Source of the DNA: Synechococcus sp. CBW1107
GTDB taxonomy: Bacteria; Cyanobacteriota; Cyanobacteriia; PCC-6307; Cyanobiaceae
Reading direction: 5' to 3'
DNA: 64,000 nt
Assembly (NCBI RefSeq): GCF_015841355.1
Contig: NZ_CP064908.1
Location: 3,138,094 to 3,202,093, forward strand
Positions 25,762-34,234 of the stretch are shown here, in pieces (positions within the stretch are counted from its first letter, which is position 1; each line of letters opens with the position of its first letter). Below the pieces are notes generated by a model that saw only the letters and a list, made by a program, of their open reading frames with translations, did not search any database and was not told the DNA's origin. Position numbers and translations under genes: made by a program.

Positions 25762-26083
25762 CCCAGATCATCCCGGACACGTCGATCAGCCGTTCTTCAA
25801 CCATGTCCAGGGTGACGACCGCACCATTCAGTCCTGCAACAGCTTCGTTTTCCCATGCCTGCCTGTTTGATCAGACGCGTTCCCCCTCCTGGCACACCTG
25901 GAGCAGGAATAGAGGAAAAGTCCCTAGTCGACCGAGTTGCTTCTATCCATGAAGCAATTCTAATCGCCCAGAACGCTTCTCCTGCAGCGCTTTTGCCCAT
26001 CTGGAGCGCAGATTCCCGCTTTGGAGACAGCCTTGGCAGGCATGCGATCCGAACCTCCCTTCGCTCTGTCGCTGCTCAGAGGC

Positions 26084-26113
26084 GGGCCAGCTCCAGAGCA
26101 TCGGAGCTGGCCC
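26084..26113 (-). terminator. Hairpin after the sigma-factor gene
   Basis: GGGCCAGCTCC and GGAGCTGGCCC are perfect 11-bp arms with an 8-base loop. It lies 9 bp past the stop of the minus-strand sigma gene. No T-run follows, so termination is not certain. Confidence 0.45.
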
Positions 26114-26122
26114 GAGAGGCCC

Positions 26123-26689
26123 TCAGGCCGACACCTGCTGCCGCAGAGCCTCTAGAGCCTTCTTCTGTGCACGCTGCACGCTCATGGCGCTGAGCCCAAG
26201 CTGCTTGGCCGCATCCCGGAGGCTGAGCCCCTGCAGGACGGTGAGCCTGATGGCAGCGGCCTGGGAGGCGGGCAGCTGATCGAGCATGGCCTCCAGCCCT
26301 GGATCACCAACCTCTGCTTCCAGGCCTGAGGTCTGATCCGGGGCGGGGAGGAGATCGAGCCAGCTGCCGCCACCCCCAGGGAGGGGAAGATCCAGGCTCT
26401 GGTGCTTCCAGGGGGCCTCGCTCCGCGCTGATTTCGGCAAACGGACCAGCAGAGCCCGATCGCGGATCCAGTGGGCCAGGGCGCCATGGATGCAGCGCTT
26501 GAGGTAAGCGGGTGCGGTTAGGGGATCCGTCACTCGGCTGCAGGCCCGCACCAGCTCTAGGCGGGCCACGCCCTGGGCATCGCCAGGTTCAAGCAGATCT
26601 GGATAACGACGGCTGAACTGACGGGCCAGGGCATCAGCCAGGGAGAGGAACTGATGGACAAGGCTATCACGGTCTGAGTGGGGTCGCAT
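26123..26689 (-). CDS. Sigma-70-family RNA polymerase sigma factor
   Basis: 188 residues from MRPHSDRDSLVHQFLSLADA. Region 2 is recognisable (LARQFSRRYPDLLEPGDAQG, LVRACSRVTDP). Region 4 ends the protein with a helix-turn-helix (LQGLSLRDAAKQLGLSAMSV then QRAQKKALEAL). Region 3 is replaced by a Gly/Pro-rich linker, giving an ECF/group-3-like size. It may direct transcription of element genes. The open frame upstream of the chosen ATG is not supported. Confidence 0.82.
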   Translation of the reverse strand: MRPHSDRDSLVHQFLSLADALARQFSRRYPDLLEPGDAQGVARLELVRACSRVTDPLTAPAYLKRCIHGALAHWIRDRALLVRLPKSARSEAPWKHQSLDLPLPGGGGSWLDLLPAPDQTSGLEAEVGDPGLEAMLDQLPASQAAAIRLTVLQGLSLRDAAKQLGLSAMSVQRAQKKALEALRQQVSA

Positions 26690-27047
26690 CGTGGTGATGA
26701 CGCAGGACGCGCCCCCCACCCCGCAGGGACAATCGGGGGAAGACCAAGCCAGTGCCACGACGCCACCACCAGCCGATCGCCTCTCATCACCCGCTCACGG
26801 CTGACCCTCCCGGCATGACGCCAACCCAGGCCCAGGGAACAGACATCGCCAACGGCAACGACATCACTCCGGTCACCAACACCACCACAACCACCAGCGC
26901 CACGAGCGGACGTAGCGAAACCCCGAGCAGGCGCGAGCGGGTGCAGCGAAGACCGCAGGCGCTGGGAACCTCCAGGACCTGCGCGTTGGGGTGCGCAACG
27001 AGCAGAACGATTCGTCTGTAAGAAGGGGGCCTCAGCCCCTACAGGCA
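26690..27047. other. Intergenic stretch, nothing supported
   Basis: Repetitive ACCAAC/ACCAC sequence near 26,860-26,910 gives Thr-rich frames of no biological character. No gene, RNA or clear repeat is recognised. Confidence 0.5.
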
Positions 27048-27212
27048 TCACCGCTTGCCCCAGCTCCGCTCACAGCGACGCAGTTCGAGCTCGATGGCGA
27101 TCTTTCGGGGGAGCTCCCAAAGCGGCCAGATCAGGGCTACGAACCAGCGCAGCGAGCGCGTATGGCGCTGCAGCCAGAACCAGCAAGTCAAATTGAGGGT
27201 GCGGTATTTCAT
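27048..27212 (-). CDS. Small Trp/Arg-rich hypothetical protein
   Basis: 54 residues from MKYRTLNLTCWFWLQRHTRS. RWFVALIWPLWELPRKIAIE could lie at or in a membrane. No homologue is recognised. Support is the coherent composition and the stop just before the IS3 element. Confidence 0.35.
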   Translation of the reverse strand: MKYRTLNLTCWFWLQRHTRSLRWFVALIWPLWELPRKIAIELELRRCERSWGKR

Positions 27213-27328
27213 GGCAGGAGCGCCAAGGACAACGCCTGCCCAACCCGGTGCCAGGTCCGTCATGGGGTTCCCCCGATTTTGAGGACAAGTCGATAAGGGT
27301 CACGCCATGACCACCAGACTGTCCATCG

Positions 27329-27658
27329 ATGACCAACCCCACCAGATCACGGCGCCGGTTCACGGCGCAGCAGAAGGCGGAGGCCGTGGAGTTCTGCCTG
27401 CAGGAGGGCCTTTCCTGCAACACCGTCGCTCAGCGCCTTGGCCTTCCCTCCAGCAGCCTGGCCCGCTGGGTGCGGCAAGCCCGCATTGATCGCGGCCAGC
27501 CGGGCTCGAAAGACCAGGGCCTGCTCACCAGCGAGGAGCGCGCCGAGCTCAACCGGCTCCGCAAGGAGAACCGCGAGCTGAGGAGGGAGAAGGATTTTTT
27601 CAGGCTGGCGGCAGCGCACTTTGCGAAAGAGCAGCTGCCGCCGAGAGGTTTCGCCTGA
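27329..27658 (+). CDS. IS3-family OrfA, element A
   Basis: 109 residues. A helix-turn-helix (RRRFTAQQKAEAVEFCLQEG, NTVAQRLGLPSSSLARWVRQ) is followed by a leucine-zipper-like coiled coil (ELNRLRKENRELRREKDF). Its end overlaps the frame that leads into OrfB, which lacks a good ATG nearby, so the transposase is probably made by -1 frameshifting. Confidence 0.92.
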   Translation: MTNPTRSRRRFTAQQKAEAVEFCLQEGLSCNTVAQRLGLPSSSLARWVRQARIDRGQPGSKDQGLLTSEERAELNRLRKENRELRREKDFFRLAAAHFAKEQLPPRGFA

Positions 27659-27684
27659 TCGATGAGCTCACAGGTCACCACTCG

Positions 27685-28551
27685 GTGGCCTGGCTCTGCC
27701 GGCAGCTGGGGGTGGCCCGCAGCGGCTACTACGCCTGGCGGCAGCGGCAGGAAGCGCCGGGAAAGCGGGCGGCCGAGAACGCCGTGATCACCGCTGAGAT
27801 CGCGGCGGTGTTTGAGCAGCACCGCGGCTTCTACGGCTCCCCCCGGGTTCACCAGGAGCTCCGTTCAGCAGGCCGGCAGATCGGCCGCCATCGAGTCGCT
27901 CGGCTCATGCGACGAGCGGAGCTGAGGGCCAGAACCCGCAAGGCGTTCAGGCCCTGCGCCAAGGCCAGTCGCGGGGCCTGTGGGGTGGTGGCGAACCTGC
28001 TGCAGCAGGACTTCAAGCCCCCAGTGCCGAACCTCCGCTGGGCGGGTGACATCACTTACATCCGCACCAACGAGGGCTGGCGGTACCTCGCCGTCTGGAT
28101 CGATCTGTTCAGCCGCCGTGTCGTCGGCTGGATGCTTGACAGCCGGATGGATGCCGCCCTGGTGATCGAGGCCCTCAACCGGGCCCTTGGCCATCGTCAG
28201 GTGGAACCGGAGCAGCTGCTGCTGCATACGGATCAGGGCAGCCAGTACCGGGCGACTGACTACCGCCAGCTTCTGGAGAGCCACAAGATCAGCTGCAGCA
28301 TGTCCGCCAAGGGCTGCTGCTGGGACAACGCGGTGGTGGAAAGCTTTTTCTCCACCCTCACACTGGAACTCGATCTCGATGACAATCGAGAAGCCTTGAT
28401 CTCACCCCAGCAGCTGCAGCGCGATCTGGCCTTCTGGATCGAGGGTTACTACAACCGCGAGCGACGCCATTCAACGATCGGTTACCTCAGTCCGATCGAC
28501 TACGAGCAGCGGCTCATCATTTCTCCTACACTCACTTGCGTGAACCCTTGA
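27685..28551 (+). CDS. IS3-family OrfB (DDE integrase), element A
   Basis: 288 residues from a GTG; the frame is open further upstream (FRLIDELTGHHSVAW). DDE residues are in WAGDITYIRTNEGW, LLHTDQGSQYRA and CCWDNAVVESFFSTL. RRHSTIGYLSPIDYE is the typical C-terminal block. Intact. Confidence 0.94.
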   Translation: MAWLCRQLGVARSGYYAWRQRQEAPGKRAAENAVITAEIAAVFEQHRGFYGSPRVHQELRSAGRQIGRHRVARLMRRAELRARTRKAFRPCAKASRGACGVVANLLQQDFKPPVPNLRWAGDITYIRTNEGWRYLAVWIDLFSRRVVGWMLDSRMDAALVIEALNRALGHRQVEPEQLLLHTDQGSQYRATDYRQLLESHKISCSMSAKGCCWDNAVVESFFSTLTLELDLDDNREALISPQQLQRDLAFWIEGYYNRERRHSTIGYLSPIDYEQRLIISPTLTCVNP

Positions 28552-28637
28552 TCGGTGTCCACGAAATCGGGGCCCCCTGCGTCAGGAAAGTTGTCCGCTC
28601 GGTCTGACCCATCCACCAGGGGGCCAAACCGACGACC

Positions 28638-29147
28638 ATGAAACCGACCTATGACACCGCTGTGCGGGACCAAGTCCGCCAGCGCATGAGCCCGCCAAAC
28701 CGGGAGAGCGTGGCCGAGATCGCCCGCTCCACCGGGATCACGACCCAGACCCTCTACAACTGGCGCAGCCAGTGGCAGAAGCAGGGTCAGCTCGTGCCAG
28801 CCACCACCAAGCCGCCGGAGCAGTGGAGCGCTCTCGACAAGCTGGCCGCTGTGATCCAGGCGGCCGGCCTGAGTGGCCCTGATCTCGGGGCCTTCTGCCG
28901 TGAGCGGGGCCTCTACCCCAAACAGCTTGCCCGCTGGCGGCAGGCCGCCGAGGATGCCAATGGCCCCAGCGCTCCGAGCATGGCTGATCAGCGAGAACTT
29001 CAGCGTAAGAATCAGGAGCTGATTCGCCAGAATCGCCGCTTACAACGCGAATTGGAGAAGAAGGAGAAGGCTCTCTCGGAGGCGGCAACACTGCTGATGC
29101 TCTCAAAAAAGCTCGATCAGCTGTGGCCACGGGACGAGGAACAATGA
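28638..29147 (+). CDS. IS3-family OrfA, element B, copy 1
   Basis: 169 residues. Helix-turn-helix at VAEIARSTGITTQTLYNWRS and a long coiled coil (ELQRKNQELIRQNRRLQREL). At 29,105-29,111 the heptamer A AAA AAG is in the correct frame for -1 slippage into OrfB. Confidence 0.93.
   Translation: MKPTYDTAVRDQVRQRMSPPNRESVAEIARSTGITTQTLYNWRSQWQKQGQLVPATTKPPEQWSALDKLAAVIQAAGLSGPDLGAFCRERGLYPKQLARWRQAAEDANGPSAPSMADQRELQRKNQELIRQNRRLQRELEKKEKALSEAATLLMLSKKLDQLWPRDEEQ
29105..29111 (+). promoter_or_regulatory. Programmed -1 frameshift heptamer
   Basis: AAAAAAG, read A AAA AAG in the OrfA frame. The -1 frame is open from here into OrfB. This is the classic IS3-family signal for making the OrfAB fusion transposase. 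Confidence 0.8.
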
Positions 29148-30202
29148 TCCCGCCAGAGGATAGAAGCCAGCTGATGGAATTGTTCCGAGAAGGTCTCAAA
29201 GAAGGGGCTTCTGCCACGGCGATTGCAGATCTGATCGGTATCTGCTCACGCACGTTACGGCGCTGGGGCATTGCGTTCCAGACACATGGATTCAGCCAGG
29301 ATCGCCGCAAAGGCTCTCCACGGAATGTGGCGCACCGATTCACACCAGAAGAGCGGCAGCGCTTAATTCACATCGTCAATGATCCGCGATTCGCGGACCT
29401 CACTCCCGCCCAGATCGTGGCCATCCTTGCCGAGGAGCGAATCTATGTGGGTTCAGAGTCCACGATTTACCGCATCATGCGGCAAGAGGGTCTGCTGAAC
29501 CACCGTGGCAGAACCCGCCTGCCGCGTGAGCCCAGGGAGGTTCCGGTGTTGGAAGCAACGGGCATCCATCAAGTACTGGCCTGGGATATCACCCTCCTCC
29601 CCGGCCCCGTGAAGGGGCAGTTCTATTACCTCTACATGGTGATGGATGTATGGAGCCGGCGCATCCTCGGCGCAGAGGTGCATGAGCATGAATGTAGCGA
29701 GTTGGCCAGCGCATTCTTTGATCGTGTCTGCCGCGATGAAGGGATCAGCAAGGAGACTGCTGCGGTCCTGCACTCGGACAATGGCGCCCCCATGCGCTCA
29801 TTCACTCTGGCGGCCAAGATGGCGGAGCTGGGGGTGTCGCTTTCGTTCTCGAGGCCACGCGTCAGCAATGACAACGCCTATGCCGAGTCGTGGTTCCGCA
29901 CGATGAAATACCACCAGAGTTATCCGCTCAGGCGATTCCGGGATCTGCTTTCGGTGAAAGCCTGGGTGGATGGCTTTGTCGAGTGGTACAACGCTGAGCA
30001 CCGGCACAGCGGCATCAAGTACGTGACGCCCAATCAGCGCCATTACGGCCAGGCTGACGCGATCTGCGCCATCCGCCAACAGACCTATGAGGAAGCTCGG
30101 CAGAGGCATCCTCAGCGCTGGAGCCGGCCACCCCGCAACTGGTTACAGCCACAGGTTGTGAGCATCAACCATCCGCGACCGCAGAAACCTGTGGCTGCTT
30201 GA
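29123..30202 (+). CDS. IS3-family OrfB (DDE integrase), element B, copy 1
   Basis: 359 residues from a GTG, in the -1 frame relative to OrfA. DDE residues are in VLAWDITLLPGP, VLHSDNGAPMRS and NDNAYAESWFRTMKY. RHSGIKYVTPNQRHYG follows. The protein is identical to that of copy 2, indicating recent activity. Confidence 0.95.
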   Translation: MATGRGTMIPPEDRSQLMELFREGLKEGASATAIADLIGICSRTLRRWGIAFQTHGFSQDRRKGSPRNVAHRFTPEERQRLIHIVNDPRFADLTPAQIVAILAEERIYVGSESTIYRIMRQEGLLNHRGRTRLPREPREVPVLEATGIHQVLAWDITLLPGPVKGQFYYLYMVMDVWSRRILGAEVHEHECSELASAFFDRVCRDEGISKETAAVLHSDNGAPMRSFTLAAKMAELGVSLSFSRPRVSNDNAYAESWFRTMKYHQSYPLRRFRDLLSVKAWVDGFVEWYNAEHRHSGIKYVTPNQRHYGQADAICAIRQQTYEEARQRHPQRWSRPPRNWLQPQVVSINHPRPQKPVAA

Positions 30203-30423
30203 CCCTCAACAATCCAGGCCCCCGTGGCTGTCCGATGGCGCCCCTCCAAGGGCGCGATCGGCAACAGCCGCGATCAGGGGCCGGACGCCCCAACCCCGAC
30301 CGAAGACAGCCATCGATGACAACAACACCCCGGCCGTGCGGCCCCTGAACCTCAACTCGCAGTACAGTCCATCTCGGTGCTCAGCTCAGCACCCCGAGCG
30401 GACAACTTCCCTGATAGGTCCCG

Positions 30424-30604
30424 GCTCGGAGGCGCCACTATGGGTGAGGGTCATGGTCTGTGTTCGGTTTGGTGGTAGTTCTCCGAACAGGGTCACAGAC
30501 CGGCCCACCCATTGCCACAGCTGAAATCTGAGGGAGGTGAGCCGTCAGCCCCGGCTACGCCGGGGCTGATCCTCCTGAGTTACACCACTTGCTGGGACGC
30601 CGCT
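30424..30604 (-). repeat. Truncated copy of IS256 element b (5' end only)
   Basis: These 181 bases repeat the right end of element b (about 25,470-25,650), including the upstream region and the first nine or so transposase codons. IS3-B abuts it on the left. Confidence 0.9.
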
Positions 30605-30719
30605 GAAGACCCGCTGGAACCCTGGCACCAGGTGCCAGGGTCATCCACGCTCCACATCACTCAGATCCTTTCAAAGCCGAGTGGCCATGTCACCAGGCTT
30701 TGTTGCGCACTCGCTTTCC

Positions 30720-31181
30720 ATGTCTGACCTCGCCCGCATCCACCAGGCCCTGGTCGAGGACTACCGCGAGTCCTTTGTGATTGCTGCCGGCAGACTCATG
30801 GCCTTACCTTCCTGGACCCTGGAGGCCACCGTGGTGCTGATGCACACCCAGACCGGTGAGGTCACCATCGGTCCGGTGAGGAGCCTTCCCCTATGGCTGG
30901 ACCACCTCTCCCCAGAACTCGACGCCTTCGTGCGGCTGCAGGTTCAAGGGGTGCCCTTCCAGGATGCTTTTGCCCATTGCATGGAAGAGCAGGGAGAGGA
31001 ATTCACGGAAGCCTGCGAAGCCGCCAAGCGAACCAAGCCACTGGTCACCTACGACAACCTCGCGGAACTCACCAGCATCTCCCAGAAAGGGTTTACCAGG
31101 GAACCACGAGAGCTGCTGGCGCTGGCCCAATGGCCAGACCATGTCATTGGTTTCCTGGTGTCCTGTGAAGACTTTCATTGA
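30720..31181 (+). CDS. Hypothetical protein
   Basis: 153 residues from MSDLARIHQALVEDYRESFV; an upstream ATG at 30,687 is also possible. A largely helical soluble protein with LEATVVLMHTQTGEVTIGPV in the first half and LTSISQKGFTREPRELLALA near the end. No family is recognised. It converges with the cyAbrB gene. Confidence 0.6.
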   Translation: MSDLARIHQALVEDYRESFVIAAGRLMALPSWTLEATVVLMHTQTGEVTIGPVRSLPLWLDHLSPELDAFVRLQVQGVPFQDAFAHCMEEQGEEFTEACEAAKRTKPLVTYDNLAELTSISQKGFTREPRELLALAQWPDHVIGFLVSCEDFH

Positions 31182-31212
31182 CCTGGGAGCGACGGTCTTG
31201 CAGCCACCCGGC

Positions 31213-31587
31213 TCACTCCCCCTCTTCTCCGCCCCCACCCACAGGCATCAGACGAAGCGCCTTCTTGCCGAGCTTGATCTCGAACTCATCGCCGGGCTTG
31301 ATGTCGAGCAAGGCGGTGTAGGCCTTGCCCACCAAAAGATTGCCGTTGCCCTGCACCCTGGCCACGTAGCTGAGAGAACGACCACCAGGCCTCTTGCCTG
31401 TGCCTGTTCCGTTCACCAGCTTGACACCCTTGGCCTCCAGCAGCGCCTCATAGAAGGCGGTGAAGTTCAGCCGCTCGCTGCCGTCCTTCTTAGTGCTTAC
31501 ATATCCGGCAGCGCGGACCAGGTCGGACTTCGAGGCATCGCCCATCTCTTTGACTTTCGCAAGCAGGTCTGCACCGGTGAGAGCCAT
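31213..31587 (-). CDS. cyAbrB-type transcriptional regulator
   Basis: 124 residues from MALTGADLLAKVKEMGDASK. SDLVRAAGYVSTKKDGSERL and NFTAFYEALLEAKG match the N-terminal half of cyanobacterial AbrB-like regulators (cyAbrB). GNLLVGKAYTALLDIKPGDE and FEIKLGKKALRL are the DNA-binding AbrB/SpoVT half. CyAbrB proteins are global regulators of carbon, nitrogen and mobile-element genes. The frame is open upstream to 31,941, but the extra 118 residues are not like the family. Confidence 0.88.
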   Translation of the reverse strand: MALTGADLLAKVKEMGDASKSDLVRAAGYVSTKKDGSERLNFTAFYEALLEAKGVKLVNGTGTGKRPGGRSLSYVARVQGNGNLLVGKAYTALLDIKPGDEFEIKLGKKALRLMPVGGGGEEGE

Positions 31588-31903
31588 GTGTGCAATCAGT
31601 GGATTGGCAGGATCATAAGCCAAGTCTGATGGAAGCAACAATAGTCTGGCAGGGCTTGTCATGCCGTCATCGGAGGATATTGTGACCTTGCCATCACCAC
31701 TGCAATCCACCTGAAGGCGATCTTGGTGCAATAGAACCTGGGACTGTGGAGAGGTCCGATCACATTGCTCCAAGACCTCCGTTGCCCACGCCAAGCGGAA
31801 AGAGATGCTGCTCAAATGGAGGTCGAGACCAACCCCAGTTGGCTCCTCCCACACCCTCAGATCGGCTGGACAGATGCCAGAGGCTGACTGTCTCAGCGCA
31901 ACT

Positions 31904-32164
31904 TCAGCCCTGCGGGTGACGTAGGGTGCGCCAGTGACCACTTTCGGTGCTCACCTCAACTCCTAGCCCAATCGGGCTCTCACCCTCACCTTGGCTGCCG
32001 AAGCGGCTTTCGCCACTCCTGTTCCACCACTGCCTGGCGAAGTCCCAGGCCTCCTCGGACGAATCAAAGAGGTCATCCAGCTCTGGATGGGGCTGACCAT
32101 GTTGATCAACCAACCGGTAACGGCGTGGCTTGGTGCTAGTGCTCATCAGGAGGGAGGGGGACAT
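31904..32164 (-). CDS. Small conserved protein, paralogue of 54,757-55,029
   Basis: 86 residues (a second ATG at 32,146 is possible). YRLVDQHGQP, LFDSSEEAWDFARQWWNRSG and PIGLGVEVSTESGHWRTLRH follow the same order as in the gene at 54,757 (YRLVDQ, FDSMDAAWDAAQEWW, PIGIGVEVSTPGGDWRTLRY). The shared pattern defines a family of about 80-90 residues. No function is known to me. One copy is in the element and the other in the chromosome. Confidence 0.75.
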   Translation of the reverse strand: MSPSLLMSTSTKPRRYRLVDQHGQPHPELDDLFDSSEEAWDFARQWWNRSGESRFGSQGEGESPIGLGVEVSTESGHWRTLRHPQG

Positions 32165-32707
32165 TGGTACTCAATTCATTCTGGTGACGCTTGATCCAAT
32201 CGGTCAGTGCCGATCATCACCATTGGGAACTGCAGGCCTGCCACCCGTTCTCTCGCAGCTCCCTCCAGAGCTTGCAGGCTTCCATACGGCTCAACTCCCT
32301 ACGTTTCTTCAGCAGTAGAACCGGCTCTCAAGGGATCCACTCTCCACTTGTGACCTCCCGCCGTTGGATATCGCGGTCCCAGCGTGTCGGGTGAAAGCGC
32401 AGCACCTGACGACCGTCAGTCAACCAGCCTTCCTTGGACGTGAGGGGAGGTCGGGTAAACGGCAAAGGTGTCACGCCCCCTCTGGTGCCCATCCCCGATT
32501 GCGCACCATGTCATCAGTCCAGCCATGACAGAACAACTGGAGTCATCCGGAGATTGTTGTCTATAGTGTGACCGTAACATGACTGCACTGTGACTGTACC
32601 GACAGCTGCTTACTTTAGCTACTCAGGTGACAATTCTCTAGCTGGTTGAGTCCGCAGGTTTTGATCCAGGCCGGCTGAGATGATGGCATGAACCAATCAA
32701 GAGAATC
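32165..32707. other. Intergenic stretch before a secreted-protein gene
   Basis: No supported gene. Two TGTGACYGTA boxes at 32,567-32,576 and 32,589-32,598 lie 22 bp apart (two helical turns), about 110 bp before the next start. They could bind a regulator. Confidence 0.45.
32567..32598 (+). promoter_or_regulatory. Direct repeat TGTGAC(C/T)GTA, 22-bp spacing
   Basis: Two 10-bp boxes with one mismatch upstream of the secreted-protein gene at 32,708. Candidate activator or repressor site only. Confidence 0.3.
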
Positions 32708-33269
32708 ATGCCTTTTCGTTCAAGCCCTCTGCTCGTATCTGCCTTTCTCGTTCTTGCCAGCACAGCCCTTGGTGCCCCATCCGTTCAGGCCCAGCAAGGC
32801 CGTCCGAACATCGATGTATCCAGCATGAATCGTTATTGCCAAGGAGAAGCTGCCGCCAGCTACAAGGTGAGTCCTCGCGACATCAGCACGCTCCCAGTAG
32901 AACGCAATGGCAATAACTACCGTGTCTACGGCCAAACCCCAGCCGATGGCAGTGAGGCTCTATTTTTTTTACTGTGAGTTCAACCGGAATCGTGAGTTTG
33001 ATGGTGTCGCGATGACTAGTGACAAACGATCCAGTGATGGTTCCGACAGGGATCGGGTCAGCGTTGAGGACATGTCGCGCTACTGCACCGGCATGGCTGC
33101 CCAGGAGTTCAAGCAGCGCCATCGCTACATCACCACCCTCAAGCCCAGTCGCCAATCCAACGGAACCTACAAGGTCTATGGACAGTACGACATTTCGAAC
33201 ATCAACACCCAGGTCTTTGTCTGCAAGTACAACGCAAGGGGCATGTTCAGGAGCGTCGAAAAGGACTGA
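32708..33269 (+). pseudogene. Secreted two-domain repeat protein, frameshifted in T8
   Basis: A signal peptide (PLLVSAFLVLASTALGAPSV-QA) is followed by two copies of a domain of about 60 residues. The first runs from MNRYCQGEAAASYKVSPRDI to YRVYGQ. The second runs from MSRYCTGMAAQEFKQRHRYI to YKVYGQYDISN and FVCKYNARGMF. The frame breaks at eight T (32,963-32,970), giving a stop after LFFLL. With seven T the frame reads LFFYCEFNRNREFDGVA and continues to the second domain and the stop at 33,269 (about 186 residues). It may be phase-variable, a new pseudogene, or a homopolymer sequencing error. Confidence 0.75.
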
Positions 33270-33314
33270 AATTGTTGTAAGCAGCCTCCTACTCGGAGAC
33301 CCAATGCTCTCGCT

Positions 33315-33707
33315 CTATGGCTTCAGGGTTTCAATGGTCTTGTAGATAGCTGCCCTGCTCTGCAGCTGCTGGAACCGTTGCTCCTGGCTGTTCTTGACGC
33401 AGTTCCGCATCTTCTCCCGGGCTCGCCAGCACTGATCCACGCTCTCCACCCAGCGACGCTGGTCCTCCACCAGAGCCTCGCGCTGGGATTCCGTGATGGA
33501 AGCCTCATCCCGCAGGCGGCGGAAGGCGGCGCGCAACTCAATGTCAAGGGCTGTGAGTTAGGCGTCGCGGCAGATAAGCACGGTGGCGGCACTGCATGAG
33601 GGGTGGCAGTGGATCGTTTCTCCGTCGAATGAGTCGGGTGGTGGCGGGATCGCTCCTGCCGGGAGCATCACCAGTACCGAAGCGGCTACAAGCGGAACTG
33701 CCCTCAT
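33315..33707 (-). pseudogene. DUF1311/LprI-like secreted protein with internal stop
   Basis: From the ATG at 33,707 the frame gives a signal peptide (MRAVPLVAASVLVMLPAGA), a Pro-rich spacer and SCSAATVLICRDA. A TAA follows at 33,560-33,558, then LTALDIELRAAFRRLRDEAS and on to EALVEDQRRWVESVDQCW. This is the DUF1311 (lysozyme-inhibitor LprI N-terminal) pattern, with ALD.EL and Q..W. The TAA replaces a single codon between DA and LTALD, so one nonsense change broke the gene. Only the C-terminal part is open without readthrough. Confidence 0.75.
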
Positions 33708-33913
33708 CCACGGTCAGAGACCACCAGCCCGCTCAGAGCTTGCAGTCCTGGCGACCTGTGCCCAGTCCGGCCCGGGCGCGACTGGGACCGAACACCCTGG
33801 TGGCCGGCAGGAGGCTGGGGCAGGGCCGACGATCTGAGGGCCCCAACGAGCCACGGGGCAACACTGCCCCGCACCTGAGCCGCTGTTCAGACCCTCTGGG
33901 GAGTGTCTCGGCA

Positions 33914-34234
33914 TCAGAAGCCCCCAGGCTCACGGACCGGCTTCTCCCAGTACACGTTGATCACATAGCCGGGGCGCTTGAAGGAGGGACCTGCACCCTC
34001 CCGGTTGGTACGTTCGTAGGTCTTGCCCTCCTCGGCGGCAGGGAAGGCAAACGCGTAATGGTTGAAATTGTCGATGTAGACGTTTCCCTGCATCTGAGAC
34101 CAGGTACAGCTCCCTTTGAGCATCTCGCCATTGCTGCGAACCATCTCGCAATACGCCTTGGCGGAGTCCGCCAGGGCCGGGGTGGCAATGGAGCTGGCGG
34201 CGATGGCCAGCGCGGTGATTGTGGTGCGGATCAT
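33914..34234 (-). CDS. Small secreted protein
   Basis: 106 residues from MIRTTITALAIAASSIATPA, with a clear signal peptide ending at ALA-DS. The mature part (AYCEMVRSNGEMLKGSCTWS, NVYIDNFNHYAFAFPA) has two Cys that could form a disulphide. No family is recognised. It is one of three small exported-protein genes in 1.5 kb. Confidence 0.65.
   Translation of the reverse strand: MIRTTITALAIAASSIATPALADSAKAYCEMVRSNGEMLKGSCTWSQMQGNVYIDNFNHYAFAFPAAEEGKTYERTNREGAGPSFKRPGYVINVYWEKPVREPGGF

Larger units (their letters stand above)
25651..26122. other. Intergenic stretch with a tandem repeat
   Basis: No convincing gene. It contains a 9-bp tandem repeat at 25,721 and a hairpin at 26,084. Confidence 0.6.
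27264..28572 (+). mobile_element. IS3-family element A, right end trimmed
   Basis: The ends carry inverted repeats built on CCCCGATTT-G-GGACA (left GGGGTTCCCCCGATTTTGAG; right, inverted, GGACACGAAATCGGGG-like). The right repeat stops where IS3 element B begins, so its outermost bases are lost. A solo copy of the same end lies at 34,627. Confidence 0.85.
28573..30423 (+). mobile_element. IS3-family element B, copy 1
   Basis: 1,851 bp shared with the inverted copy at 42,262-44,112. Both begin CCCCCTGCGTCAGGAAAGTT and end with the inverse of CGGGACCTATCAGGGAAGTT. The core inverted repeat is TCAGG-AAGTTGTCCGCTCGG. This copy has no matching flanks, so it probably arose or was altered by recombination: its left neighbour is a trimmed IS3-A end and its right neighbour a truncated IS256-b. 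Confidence 0.9.

Noticed and set aside
26752..27021. Thr-rich plus-strand frame
   Set aside because: Arises from ACC-repeats; no start context, no domain.
31588..31941. 118-residue N-terminal domain fused to cyAbrB
   Set aside because: The frame is open, but the sequence lacks clear family character, overlaps the next gene, and cyAbrB proteins normally start at the MALTG-type position.
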